In this document: piece by piece, positions 5,949 to 12,735 of the stretch
Layout: each line of letters opens with the position of its first letter
How positions within the stretch are numbered: position 1 is the first letter of the stretch
From: an uncultured Parabacteroides sp.
Lineage (GTDB): Bacteria; Bacteroidota; Bacteroidia; Bacteroidales; Tannerellaceae
DNA: 28,875 nt
Assembly (NCBI GenBank): GCA_900552465.1
Contig: URZO01000052.1
Coordinates: 1-28,875, forward strand
Direction: 5' to 3'
Translations under genes and position numbers: made by a program
Notes under the pieces: model-generated
What the model saw: the letters and a program-made list of their open reading frames with translations, nothing else
Databases searched by the model: none
What the model was told of the DNA's origin: nothing

Positions 5949-7127
5949 TTATGCTTTATTAGTTCCTATCCAAGTCCATTTGTGCCAGATGTGTTCTAAC
6001 GGGCCTTGTTTGTGTTTGGATAACCACCATTTACAGAATCTCACTTGCAGTAAGAATGTGAAAAATCCGATTAGTAGGCTAACCGTATATCCGCAATGAG
6101 GGGCAAGATACAAGCCGAATGGGAAATAGATGAATGCTCCTATTATGGATTGGGTAATATAGTTTGTAAGACTCATTTTGCCGTAAAAGCGCAGATTACC
6201 GACAGCGTTGCTGAACTTCTTGCTTTGGTATAGAAGTATAAAAGAGGCTATCAAGACCAATGTGAATGCTAATTTCTGCCACATGTCGAATGCCGTTCCG
6301 GCCGTTTGCTGTATGATTGTATCGTTTTGCATAATAAGCTCTTTCAACGTATATAAAGGTGCAAATGCGATAGCAGAAACAATCAATGTCTTTACCCAAA
6401 AGCGGAGATTCTTTTCGGAAGAAACGAATAGCTGCTTTCTGCCGATGTATAAACCTAACAGGAATAATCCTGCCGTTTGGAAGAAACGTCCCGCGTTTAC
6501 AGCCCATAACAAGCTCGCTTTTTGTCCTAAGGTGATGTTGCCCAAGATGAAATCCCAAAAGTTACCTGCTTTTGTGTATTCCGCCACTTCCGCATACATT
6601 TCGCCTACTTTAAGGTCAGGCAACTGATGTGCCGGATTTATCAGATAGCCGATATAGTGATACCATTCGACAGGTTGCAATAGAAAAATGACAGCTGTTA
6701 TGATAATAGCCTTGTCACTCCAATTGCGTGTAAGAAACAGCACAAGTCCTACCACAACGAACAGTAGCAGTACATCTCCTGCCGGAAAAAAGGCAGCATT
6801 TAAAGTGGCGAATCCGACCAATAATACCAAACGCCACAGGAAGCGATAGCCGAAATCCTTGCCTTGTTTCTTCTGGTTATTACTTTGGATATAGAACGTA
6901 AATCCGAACAGCAGAGCAAAAATGGCATAGGCTTTTCCGGCAAAGAGGGCGAAAATTCCGTTAAATACGCCTTGGTCTAAGATGTTCAGCCAACCCGGCG
7001 AATCGGTCGGATAGACAGGGAAAATAAAATGTTCCAAATTATGCACCAAGATAATAGCCATCACAGCAAATCCCCGTAGGGCATCCACGACCTCTATACG
7101 AGGATTTTTGTTAATCAGTTGTTCCAT
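5949..7127 (-). CDS. DUF418-type multi-pass membrane protein
   Basis: The 392-residue protein has about ten transmembrane segments. It starts with the typical VDALRGFAVMAIILVHN region of acyltransferase-like DUF418 proteins and ends in the DUF418 domain (about 225-385), which includes FYGKMSLTNYITQSIIG. Family members are thought to be membrane acyltransferase relatives, but the reaction is unknown. It starts three bases after the stop of the acyltransferase gene, so the two are one transcriptional unit and probably act on the same surface polymer or lipid; that is inference. The histidine in the first helix (H29, VHN) is conserved in acyltransferase-like families. Confidence 0.85.
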   Translation of the reverse strand: MEQLINKNPRIEVVDALRGFAVMAIILVHNLEHFIFPVYPTDSPGWLNILDQGVFNGIFALFAGKAYAIFALLFGFTFYIQSNNQKKQGKDFGYRFLWRLVLLVGFATLNAAFFPAGDVLLLFVVVGLVLFLTRNWSDKAIIITAVIFLLQPVEWYHYIGYLINPAHQLPDLKVGEMYAEVAEYTKAGNFWDFILGNITLGQKASLLWAVNAGRFFQTAGLFLLGLYIGRKQLFVSSEKNLRFWVKTLIVSAIAFAPLYTLKELIMQNDTIIQQTAGTAFDMWQKLAFTLVLIASFILLYQSKKFSNAVGNLRFYGKMSLTNYITQSIIGAFIYFPFGLYLAPHCGYTVSLLIGFFTFLLQVRFCKWWLSKHKQGPLEHIWHKWTWIGTNKA

Positions 7128-7130
7128 GAA

Positions 7131-8171
7131 TTATTTATTTAGCAGTAATTTAACTCGTTTATTCATCGGCTTCTCGAAATAGCGGTAAGAAAGCAGGCTC
7201 AAGAACACGATTATGCAAAACAGAACCGGAACAGAAATATACCAAGCTATATGAAAGCCCGCTTCTTTTTGCCATTCAGCATAGGACAAGAGTATGAAAA
7301 GGTGTATCAGATAAAAACTGTAACTTATTTCTCCCCCTATTACTAAAAAGCGATTAGACAGGATACGGGAAAGAATGCCCTTTTGTAGTGAAAAACTAAT
7401 CAGTACCACAGCAACCGGTAGCCAATAAAAACAGGAATACCGATATACTTTGGGAACTTCGGAAGCATATAAATAGAATACGCAAAATAAGATTACAGAT
7501 GCGACTTCCATGATGCTTCCTTGCATTGAAGTGATATTTTTGTTTTTTAACCGTTCATATAATTGGAATAACAACATGCCGACGATGAAATCCGGAAAAC
7601 GGGTAACAGGATTGACGTACCAATATCCTTTTATATCGTCGGTCGGTGTGAAATACATACCGACAATAAGCAATACAGCTATGATTCCAAAAGCACAAAG
7701 TAAATGTTTATAGTTTTTTGTCAGTGGAACAAGAAAAGGGAAACAGATATAGAAAAGCTGTTCGCAGCATAAACTCCACGAAGGACTGTTGAATGAGAAA
7801 AAATAATCGGCTTTGGGTATGTAAGCGTTTGTTAATGTCAGAGAAGCGAGAAAGTGTTTGAACCAATCCATACTTCCCGATGTTGTGACATAGTTACCCA
7901 AAATGATGGCAATGAGTAGTGTCAGCCAGTGAAGAGGATAAACTCGTGCTATACGTGCTACCCAAAAGGAGCGTTTGGTTATCTTGCTTTCTTGCAATCT
8001 TTTTTGGTAATTGTAAGCTATGATAAAACCACTCAATATAAAAAAGAAGCTGACCCCGACAAACCCTTCTTTGAAAAAGTGTGCATCGAAAAAACAATCT
8101 ATCACATAACAATGTGCTCCGAATACCATTAAGGCAAATATAAATCGTAATGAGGTTAAAGTATCAATCAT
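7131..8171 (-). CDS. Acyltransferase 3 (OafA/YrhL-like) membrane protein
   Basis: The 346-residue integral membrane protein carries the acyltransferase-3 pattern: the first helix with FALMVFGAHC (H20 as putative catalytic histidine), the FFFILSGFII segment at about 42-51 and the ARIARVYPLHWL motif at about 72-83. Such enzymes transfer acetyl or other acyl groups across the inner membrane onto polysaccharides, peptidoglycan or antibiotics. The substrate here is not predictable. It is first in a two-gene operon with the DUF418 gene, read from a likely promoter at 8215-8222. Confidence 0.9.
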   Translation of the reverse strand: MIDTLTSLRFIFALMVFGAHCYVIDCFFDAHFFKEGFVGVSFFFILSGFIIAYNYQKRLQESKITKRSFWVARIARVYPLHWLTLLIAIILGNYVTTSGSMDWFKHFLASLTLTNAYIPKADYFFSFNSPSWSLCCEQLFYICFPFLVPLTKNYKHLLCAFGIIAVLLIVGMYFTPTDDIKGYWYVNPVTRFPDFIVGMLLFQLYERLKNKNITSMQGSIMEVASVILFCVFYLYASEVPKVYRYSCFYWLPVAVVLISFSLQKGILSRILSNRFLVIGGEISYSFYLIHLFILLSYAEWQKEAGFHIAWYISVPVLFCIIVFLSLLSYRYFEKPMNKRVKLLLNK

Positions 8172-8214
8172 AATTTATCTTTTTTCATAATATCTAAAAT
8201 TAGATCAGATGTTG

Positions 8215-8222
8215 CAAATATA
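8215..8222 (-). promoter_or_regulatory. -7 promoter element of the acyltransferase-DUF418 operon
   Basis: The minus strand reads TATATTTG, an exact match to TAnnTTTG, about 45 bases upstream of the ATG at 8171. The spacing to any -33 box is not clear. Confidence 0.5.
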
Positions 8223-8427
8223 CGGAAAGTATAGTTTACAATAGACCATGAACAACACTTTTTCTGTCCTGATTTTTGCAGAGGCGTTAGTTATGGACAG
8301 GTTTGTATTCATCGGAGTGGTAGCGTTCAGGTCGTTATGACCGCCGGATATCGATTGTAAGTCCTTTAATGAAGTTGGCCGAACGGATGTGTAGGGATGT
8401 TTTTCTTCTAAAATGAGGCAATAAAAC
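8223..8427. other. Non-coding stretch with a locally GC-richer patch
   Basis: This gap lies between divergent units. A patch at about 8310-8395 is visibly richer in G and C than its surroundings and includes a short dyad, GGTC/GACC. On the minus strand a short open stretch there (around 8340-8400) ends in TAA and could be the tail of a decayed gene, but nothing identifies it. No promoter or terminator is evident within the patch. Confidence 0.3.
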
Positions 8428-8457
8428 TTGCTTATCCGATTTATAGTATTATCTTTG
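8428..8457 (+). promoter_or_regulatory. Promoter of the RRM gene (TTG, 19 bp, TATCTTTG)
   Basis: TTG at 8428-8430 and TATCTTTG at 8450-8457 are separated by 19 bases, a good Bacteroidetes promoter. The transcript would start near 8464, leaving an AT-rich leader of about 110 bases before the ATG at 8573. Long leaders are common for temperature- or self-regulated RNA-binding protein genes. Confidence 0.55.
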
Positions 8458-8572
8458 TGTCAGAGTTTGAGTTACGTATTATTATCGTATAGTTCTTCTT
8501 TTCATAAAGTAGGTCTCTCCATTAATTTTCCTCCTCATACCCTAATAGTAATTATTAAAAATAAAATTTCAA

Positions 8573-8878
8573 ATGAACATTTACATTACAGGCTTGAATT
8601 ATCGCATTAATGATGCTGACTTAAATGATTTGTTTGCGGAGTATGGAGAAATTACTTCTGCAAAAGTTATTATGGACAGAGAAACAGGACGGTCCAGAGG
8701 ATTTGGTTTTGTCGAAATGCCAAATGATGCAGAAGGCCAAAAAGCAATCGATACGCTTAACGGAACTGAACTGGAACAGAAAGTTATTTCAGTAAGCGTT
8801 GCGCGTCCCCGGACAGAAAGACCTTCAAACGGCGGTGGATACCGTGACAGAGGAGGTTATAATAATAGAAGATATTAG
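8573..8878 (+). CDS. RRM-domain RNA-binding protein with glycine/arginine tail
   Basis: The 101-residue protein is one RNA recognition motif plus a tail. RNP2 is IYITGL at residues 3-8 and RNP1 is RGFGFVEM at 42-49; the aromatic residues that stack on RNA are present. Residues 80-101 are rich in Gly, Arg, Asn and Tyr with an RGG triplet, like other Bacteroidetes RRM proteins and cyanobacterial Rbp proteins. It is expected to bind RNA in the cytoplasm and affect stability or translation. It is monocistronic, with its own promoter and a strong terminator 16 bases after the stop. A cold-shock-domain gene follows. Confidence 0.95.
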   Translation: MNIYITGLNYRINDADLNDLFAEYGEITSAKVIMDRETGRSRGFGFVEMPNDAEGQKAIDTLNGTELEQKVISVSVARPRTERPSNGGGYRDRGGYNNRRY

Positions 8879-8893
8879 TCCCCTTTTATATTG

Positions 8894-8937
8894 GAATGTG
8901 TCAAAAACTATAACAGGTTTTTGACACATTCTTTTCC
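8894..8937 (+). terminator. Intrinsic terminator of the RRM gene
   Basis: A perfect 15-base-pair stem (8894-8908 with 8917-8931) has an 8-base loop and is followed by TTTT. A second, weaker stem-loop with a T6 tail follows at 8974-8997. Confidence 0.85.
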
Positions 8938-9077
8938 TGCAGTTTAATTAGCCCTGCCCCTTAAATGCAATATCAGGACTCTCAAATCCTGTTTTTTCCT
9001 ATGTTAGAAATTGTTTGCATTCTACTCAAAATCCTTACGTGACAGATTGATAACTAATAAAAATAAATATAGATTAT

Positions 9078-9560
9078 ATGGCAAAATCCGTAACATTCAA
9101 CAAACGAGAAAACGAAAAAAAGAAACAAGCCCGAAGAGCAGAAAAACAAAAGAAAAAAGAAGATAGAAAGTTGCTTGGGAAAGCCGGTAGTTTTGAAGAT
9201 ATGATAGCTTATGTGGATGAAAATGGTGTAATAACATCTACTCCTCCGGAATTTAATCCAAACAAAGAAGAAATAAAGCAAGAAGAAATTCTTATATCAG
9301 TCCCTAAGAAAGAAGACATAGAGGGCCCTTCAGTTTTGCGAGGACGGATAGACTATTATAATGAATCAAAAGGTTATGGTTTTATCAAAGACCTTGATGG
9401 CGCGGAGAAATATTTTTTCCATGTAAGTAATAATTCACTTGCCAATATTTCTGAAAATGATATTGTTACCTTTGACCTTGAACGGGGATTGAAAGGAATG
9501 AATGCTGTAAATATTACCCTTGAAGATAATACTTCAAATGAAAATAAGATTGAATCATGA
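9078..9560 (+). CDS. Cold-shock-domain protein with basic N-terminal extension
   Basis: The 160-residue protein has a strongly basic lysine-rich N-terminus (about 5-35), a linker, and a C-terminal cold-shock domain at about 86-146. RNP1-like KGYGFI is at 98-103 and RNP2-like KYFFHV at 111-116, the nucleic-acid-binding faces. Classical CspA proteins are about 70 residues, so this is an extended form seen in Bacteroidetes. It probably binds single-stranded RNA in the cytoplasm. Its stop overlaps the next gene's start as ATGA, implying translational coupling. No clear promoter consensus is visible in the 80 bases upstream. Confidence 0.9.
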   Translation: MAKSVTFNKRENEKKKQARRAEKQKKKEDRKLLGKAGSFEDMIAYVDENGVITSTPPEFNPNKEEIKQEEILISVPKKEDIEGPSVLRGRIDYYNESKGYGFIKDLDGAEKYFFHVSNNSLANISENDIVTFDLERGLKGMNAVNITLEDNTSNENKIES

Positions 9561-9766
9561 AAAAAGGAGAAACAATGAAATCCGAAGTTAATTTGTCCAG
9601 TCAATTGACGAAAAATGCACTGAAAGAGCATAAGAAAAGAGTCGGTGATGTCGTGCTTGTCGCCATCAGTCCACGTACAACAATCGAACTTCCGGCAAAC
9701 TTATCACAAGCAGAAAGGGAAGTGCGCATTGAACTTTATAAAAAGTTGCATAGCTCTAAGGTGTAG
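9557..9766 (+). CDS. Small conserved-looking protein coupled to the cold-shock gene
   Basis: This 69-residue protein has no domain I recognise. It has a polar N-terminus, a central beta-prone stretch, VGDVVLVAISPRTTIELP (about 29-46), and a charged C-terminal helix. Its start overlaps the cold-shock gene by four bases (ATGA). An internal ATG at residue 7 is an alternative start preceded by GGAGAAAC. The coupling and the RNA-binding neighbour suggest a partner or regulator of the cold-shock protein, but this is only context. A terminator follows 15 bases downstream. Confidence 0.7.
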   Translation: MKKGETMKSEVNLSSQLTKNALKEHKKRVGDVVLVAISPRTTIELPANLSQAEREVRIELYKKLHSSKV

Positions 9767-9781
9767 GATAGCAAAAGAAAA

Positions 9782-9813
9782 GGTTGTCCTTTGCAGACAA
9801 CCCCTCTTTTTTT
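9782..9813. terminator. Bidirectional terminator between convergent units
   Basis: The stem GGTTGTC/GACAACC (9782-9788 with 9796-9802) has a 7-base loop and a T7 run at 9807-9813 on the plus strand. On the minus strand the same hairpin is followed by TTTTCTTTT, so it probably also ends the polysaccharide locus after the hydrolase gene. Confidence 0.8.
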
Positions 9814-9823
9814 GAATGATAGA

Positions 9824-10939
9824 TTATTCCATTAATGCAAAGCAACACCAAAGAACAGGAGCCTGGCCATGGTAGTCACCTGTTATTCTTGGACGGTCAT
9901 AATAATACTGTTTGTCATTCTTTTTGTTAGTCCCGACGCATACTTCTGTCACATCTCCTTCTTTATTAATATAAGGGACTAATGCCATCCAGGCTTTGCG
10001 TGCTACCGGCGAATATTCTTTTTTATCCAGCCATCCCAATTTAACACCTGTGATCATGGCATATGTGAACATCGCTGTGCCTGATGTTTCCGGCCAGCAA
10101 GCCTGATCGTCTACCAGTTGACTCCACATACCGTCTGGCATTTGATATTCTTTCAGGCTTCTCATCATTAAGAGATATCCTTCCAATATACGGGGACGGT
10201 CCGGATTGTCTTCCGGCAGGTAACGGAGTAACTCTGTCATGCCGGCTGCCATCCAGCCGTTTCCGCGTCCCCAATAGAAGGGTACGTCTGGCGCATGGTA
10301 GAACAGACCGTTAGGGCGTTGAAGCTCGTCCAGATACATAACCATTTCACGGGCTGCCCGGTCTATATATTCCCTTTTTCCTGTACTTTTGTAGGCCTGT
10401 GATTGGATAATTGTGATCATAAACATATCGTCGATCCATAGGCGGGTCTGCCAGGAGAAGCCTTTTTTAGCCCACTCTTTTTCCTCTGTTGTAGCGTTGT
10501 CGGGCACTTGCCATTGCGTATCGGCATACGGAATACCCAAATCAAGGTAGCGTTTGTCTTTTGTGATCTGGTAGAACTCGAGCGGCAGACAGCCGAACAT
10601 ATTCAGATCGACATGATTCATATAGGGCCGATGGTCTGCTTCAGTTGTAAATAATGGTTCAAACCTGTTTTGAAGCTGTTTGAACAGTTCGTTGTTTTTG
10701 GTTGCAACTGCATATTTTAAGGCTCCGTACCAGGTACAGACTTCTGCATAATGAATACCATCCCTTCCATTCTTTTTATGAAACATGTGCTTGCCGGGGA
10801 TAAAACGCTTACTTATTAATGTTCCTATTTCTTTAGGGGTATAACCTGCCGGAAAGTTGTCGAGATCGGATTCGGAACTCATCGAGTACTGGACAACAGA
10901 TAATAGACATATTATCGGAATAAAAAACTTTGTTTTCAT
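9824..10939 (-). CDS. GH105 family unsaturated rhamnogalacturonyl/uronyl hydrolase
   Basis: The 371-residue protein has a signal peptide (about 1-20) and an alpha/alpha-barrel of the GH88/GH105 type. Recognisable motifs are RLWIDDMFM at 166-174 (the Asp pair holding the presumed catalytic acid), FYWGRGNGWM at 221-230 and ETSGTAMFTYAM at 274-285. These enzymes hydrate the 4,5 double bond of the terminal unsaturated uronic acid left by polysaccharide lyases, releasing it as a keto-sugar. YteR-like GH105 is favoured over GH88 from memory of these motifs. It is the only degradative enzyme in this locus and lies 62 bases after susD, past a strong hairpin. Export suggests a periplasmic location. 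Confidence 0.9.
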   Translation of the reverse strand: MKTKFFIPIICLLSVVQYSMSSESDLDNFPAGYTPKEIGTLISKRFIPGKHMFHKKNGRDGIHYAEVCTWYGALKYAVATKNNELFKQLQNRFEPLFTTEADHRPYMNHVDLNMFGCLPLEFYQITKDKRYLDLGIPYADTQWQVPDNATTEEKEWAKKGFSWQTRLWIDDMFMITIIQSQAYKSTGKREYIDRAAREMVMYLDELQRPNGLFYHAPDVPFYWGRGNGWMAAGMTELLRYLPEDNPDRPRILEGYLLMMRSLKEYQMPDGMWSQLVDDQACWPETSGTAMFTYAMITGVKLGWLDKKEYSPVARKAWMALVPYINKEGDVTEVCVGTNKKNDKQYYYDRPRITGDYHGQAPVLWCCFALME

Positions 10940-10956
10940 ATTATTTTGATAAATGG

Positions 10957-10985
10957 GAAGCTGCCCGTCGCATCAGGGCAGCTTC
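10957..10985 (-). other. Strong intra-operon hairpin between susD and the hydrolase gene
   Basis: A perfect 10-base-pair GC-rich stem (10957-10966 with 10976-10985) surrounds a 9-base loop. The downstream side on the minus strand lacks a T-run, so it is more likely an RNA-processing or stability element separating abundant susCD message from the hydrolase message than a terminator. Confidence 0.55.
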
Positions 10986-11001
10986 GAATAGACATGTTTA
11001 A

Positions 11002-12717
11002 TTAATAGTAACCCGGATTTTGTTCTTCGGCATCAGTTCCTCTTGGATTCAAGCGGTCTATGTGCTTTTGAGGAATCGGGCGAAGTTTATGGTGCGATTT
11101 GAAGGTTACGGCTCCTTCGGTGTTCCATTTCTTAACGTATTCTTCTAATTTCTCACACCGTACCAAATCATTCCAACGGCAGGTTTCACCCAGTAATTCA
11201 CGTCCACGTTCGTCCAACATGAAGTCGATGAAATTACTTTGGAGCTCTGCGGCCGTCACTTGAATACTTGCAAAAGTATTATTGGTATCTCCCATTTGTC
11301 CGCCTTCTTCACGCCAGTATTGGGACATTTTGGTTTCACCATCCTGCCATGCCGCACGTTTGCGGACAATATTGATATAGTCGGCTGCCGTCTGGTAATC
11401 GCCATTGCGCCCGGCTGCTTCCGCTGCAATCAGATAAGTTTCTGCCAAACGCATTTTGACCCATTCGCGTCCCCCTTGTCCGTCATTTACGGATAAGCGT
11501 AAAGGATCGAAATATTTCAGCAGGGGAGGATAGTAGCGGTTGTTTTTAGTAACATCTTCTCTATCCCAGGCGAAATATTTGTAACGATACGTTTCTGTAG
11601 TCGGGTTGATACTATAATAGATAGCAGTATCTCCCACTTCCAGCCCTGCGCCTTCGCGGTTGGCATAATAGACCCATTTGAAGCTCTTGTAGAAACGGGA
11701 GTCGTTTTTACGGTCAAACAATTGCAACATTGTTCTTTGTGATTGAAGATGCCTTCTGTATGGGCGCCCGTTTTCAAGGTCTCTCGTCATGCCCGGTTGG
11801 TCTTCATACCAGGAACCCCAATATAAATGGAAGGTATTACCGTCTCCCCGGTAAACCGGATCGGTGGTGAACTGGACTGAAAAGATTACTTCTTTGTTGC
11901 CTTGATTATTGATGTCCCACAAGCTGGCGAAATCAGTCAGTAATTCATATTGCCCGCTTTCAATGACCATTTTTGCATATTTCAAAGCATTTTCCATATC
12001 TGTAGGTTGCTGTCCGCGTTGGTCGCTGACTGCACTTCCGCGTGTAAGATACACTTTGGCTAACAGGTGGGCGGCGGCATATTTGGCGGCTTTTCCTGTC
12101 TTGGTCGGTTTCTCGGGAGAATATTCTACCGAATACTCCAGGTCTTTGATGATCTGATTATAAATGTCGGCGACTGATGCACGCGGGAAATCAGTTCTCA
12201 CATCGAAAGATACATCCAATACCAAAGGTATATTTCCGAATTGTTGTACCAGTTCGAAATAGAAAAAAGCACGAAGGAAAGACATTTCGGCGAGAGCTAC
12301 TTGCTTTTGGGCTTCCGTCATCGAGGTAGACCCTTCTACTTGCTGAATGACTAAGTTAGCCGTATTAATCGCTTTATAATGGTTTTCCCAGAATTCATAT
12401 AAAACACTGGCATCCGGGTTTAACTGGCTTCCATATTTGTTAAAGGCATCAGCTTGCTTTCCCGGATCCTCTCCCTGCGTGAACAGGTCTGTTCCGTATT
12501 CTGTCAGTACATTATATCTTTCGTTTCCAGCTCCCCAGCGCATAAAGCTGTAGGTCGCCGTTGCGGCAGATTCTACGCCTGCAACAGTTCCATAATAATC
12601 AGGAGTTAAACGGGGAAGGTCTTTCTCCTTCAGATAATCATCACAACTTGTAAGTCCGAAGCATGCGCTTGCCAGACTAAGAAGAACAATCTTCTTTATA
12701 TTATTAGATTCTTTCAT
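11002..12717 (-). CDS. SusD/RagB-family outer-membrane lipoprotein
   Basis: The 571-residue protein has a lipoprotein signal ending in LTSC (Cys25). An N-terminal SusD-like region follows, with helical repeats at about 95-240 including the NLVIQQVEG and FLRAFFYFELVQQFG segments. The C-terminal RagB/SusD domain spans about 330-571 (MRLAETYLIAAEAAGRNGD-type repeat and the LDERGRELLGE segment). It caps the SusC channel on the cell surface and captures oligosaccharides. The gene starts 18 bases after susC and is co-transcribed. Ligand specificity cannot be read from sequence; the hydrolase points to a uronic-acid-containing glycan such as pectin rhamnogalacturonan. Confidence 0.95.
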   Translation of the reverse strand: MKESNNIKKIVLLSLASACFGLTSCDDYLKEKDLPRLTPDYYGTVAGVESAATATYSFMRWGAGNERYNVLTEYGTDLFTQGEDPGKQADAFNKYGSQLNPDASVLYEFWENHYKAINTANLVIQQVEGSTSMTEAQKQVALAEMSFLRAFFYFELVQQFGNIPLVLDVSFDVRTDFPRASVADIYNQIIKDLEYSVEYSPEKPTKTGKAAKYAAAHLLAKVYLTRGSAVSDQRGQQPTDMENALKYAKMVIESGQYELLTDFASLWDINNQGNKEVIFSVQFTTDPVYRGDGNTFHLYWGSWYEDQPGMTRDLENGRPYRRHLQSQRTMLQLFDRKNDSRFYKSFKWVYYANREGAGLEVGDTAIYYSINPTTETYRYKYFAWDREDVTKNNRYYPPLLKYFDPLRLSVNDGQGGREWVKMRLAETYLIAAEAAGRNGDYQTAADYINIVRKRAAWQDGETKMSQYWREEGGQMGDTNNTFASIQVTAAELQSNFIDFMLDERGRELLGETCRWNDLVRCEKLEEYVKKWNTEGAVTFKSHHKLRPIPQKHIDRLNPRGTDAEEQNPGYY

Positions 12718-12735
12718 TGTTTCTTATTTTTTTGA

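Noticed and set aside
8428..8610. 60-codon plus frame overlapping the RRM start
   Set aside because: It contains the RRM promoter and leader and overlaps the true start; composition is typical of AT-rich non-coding DNA.
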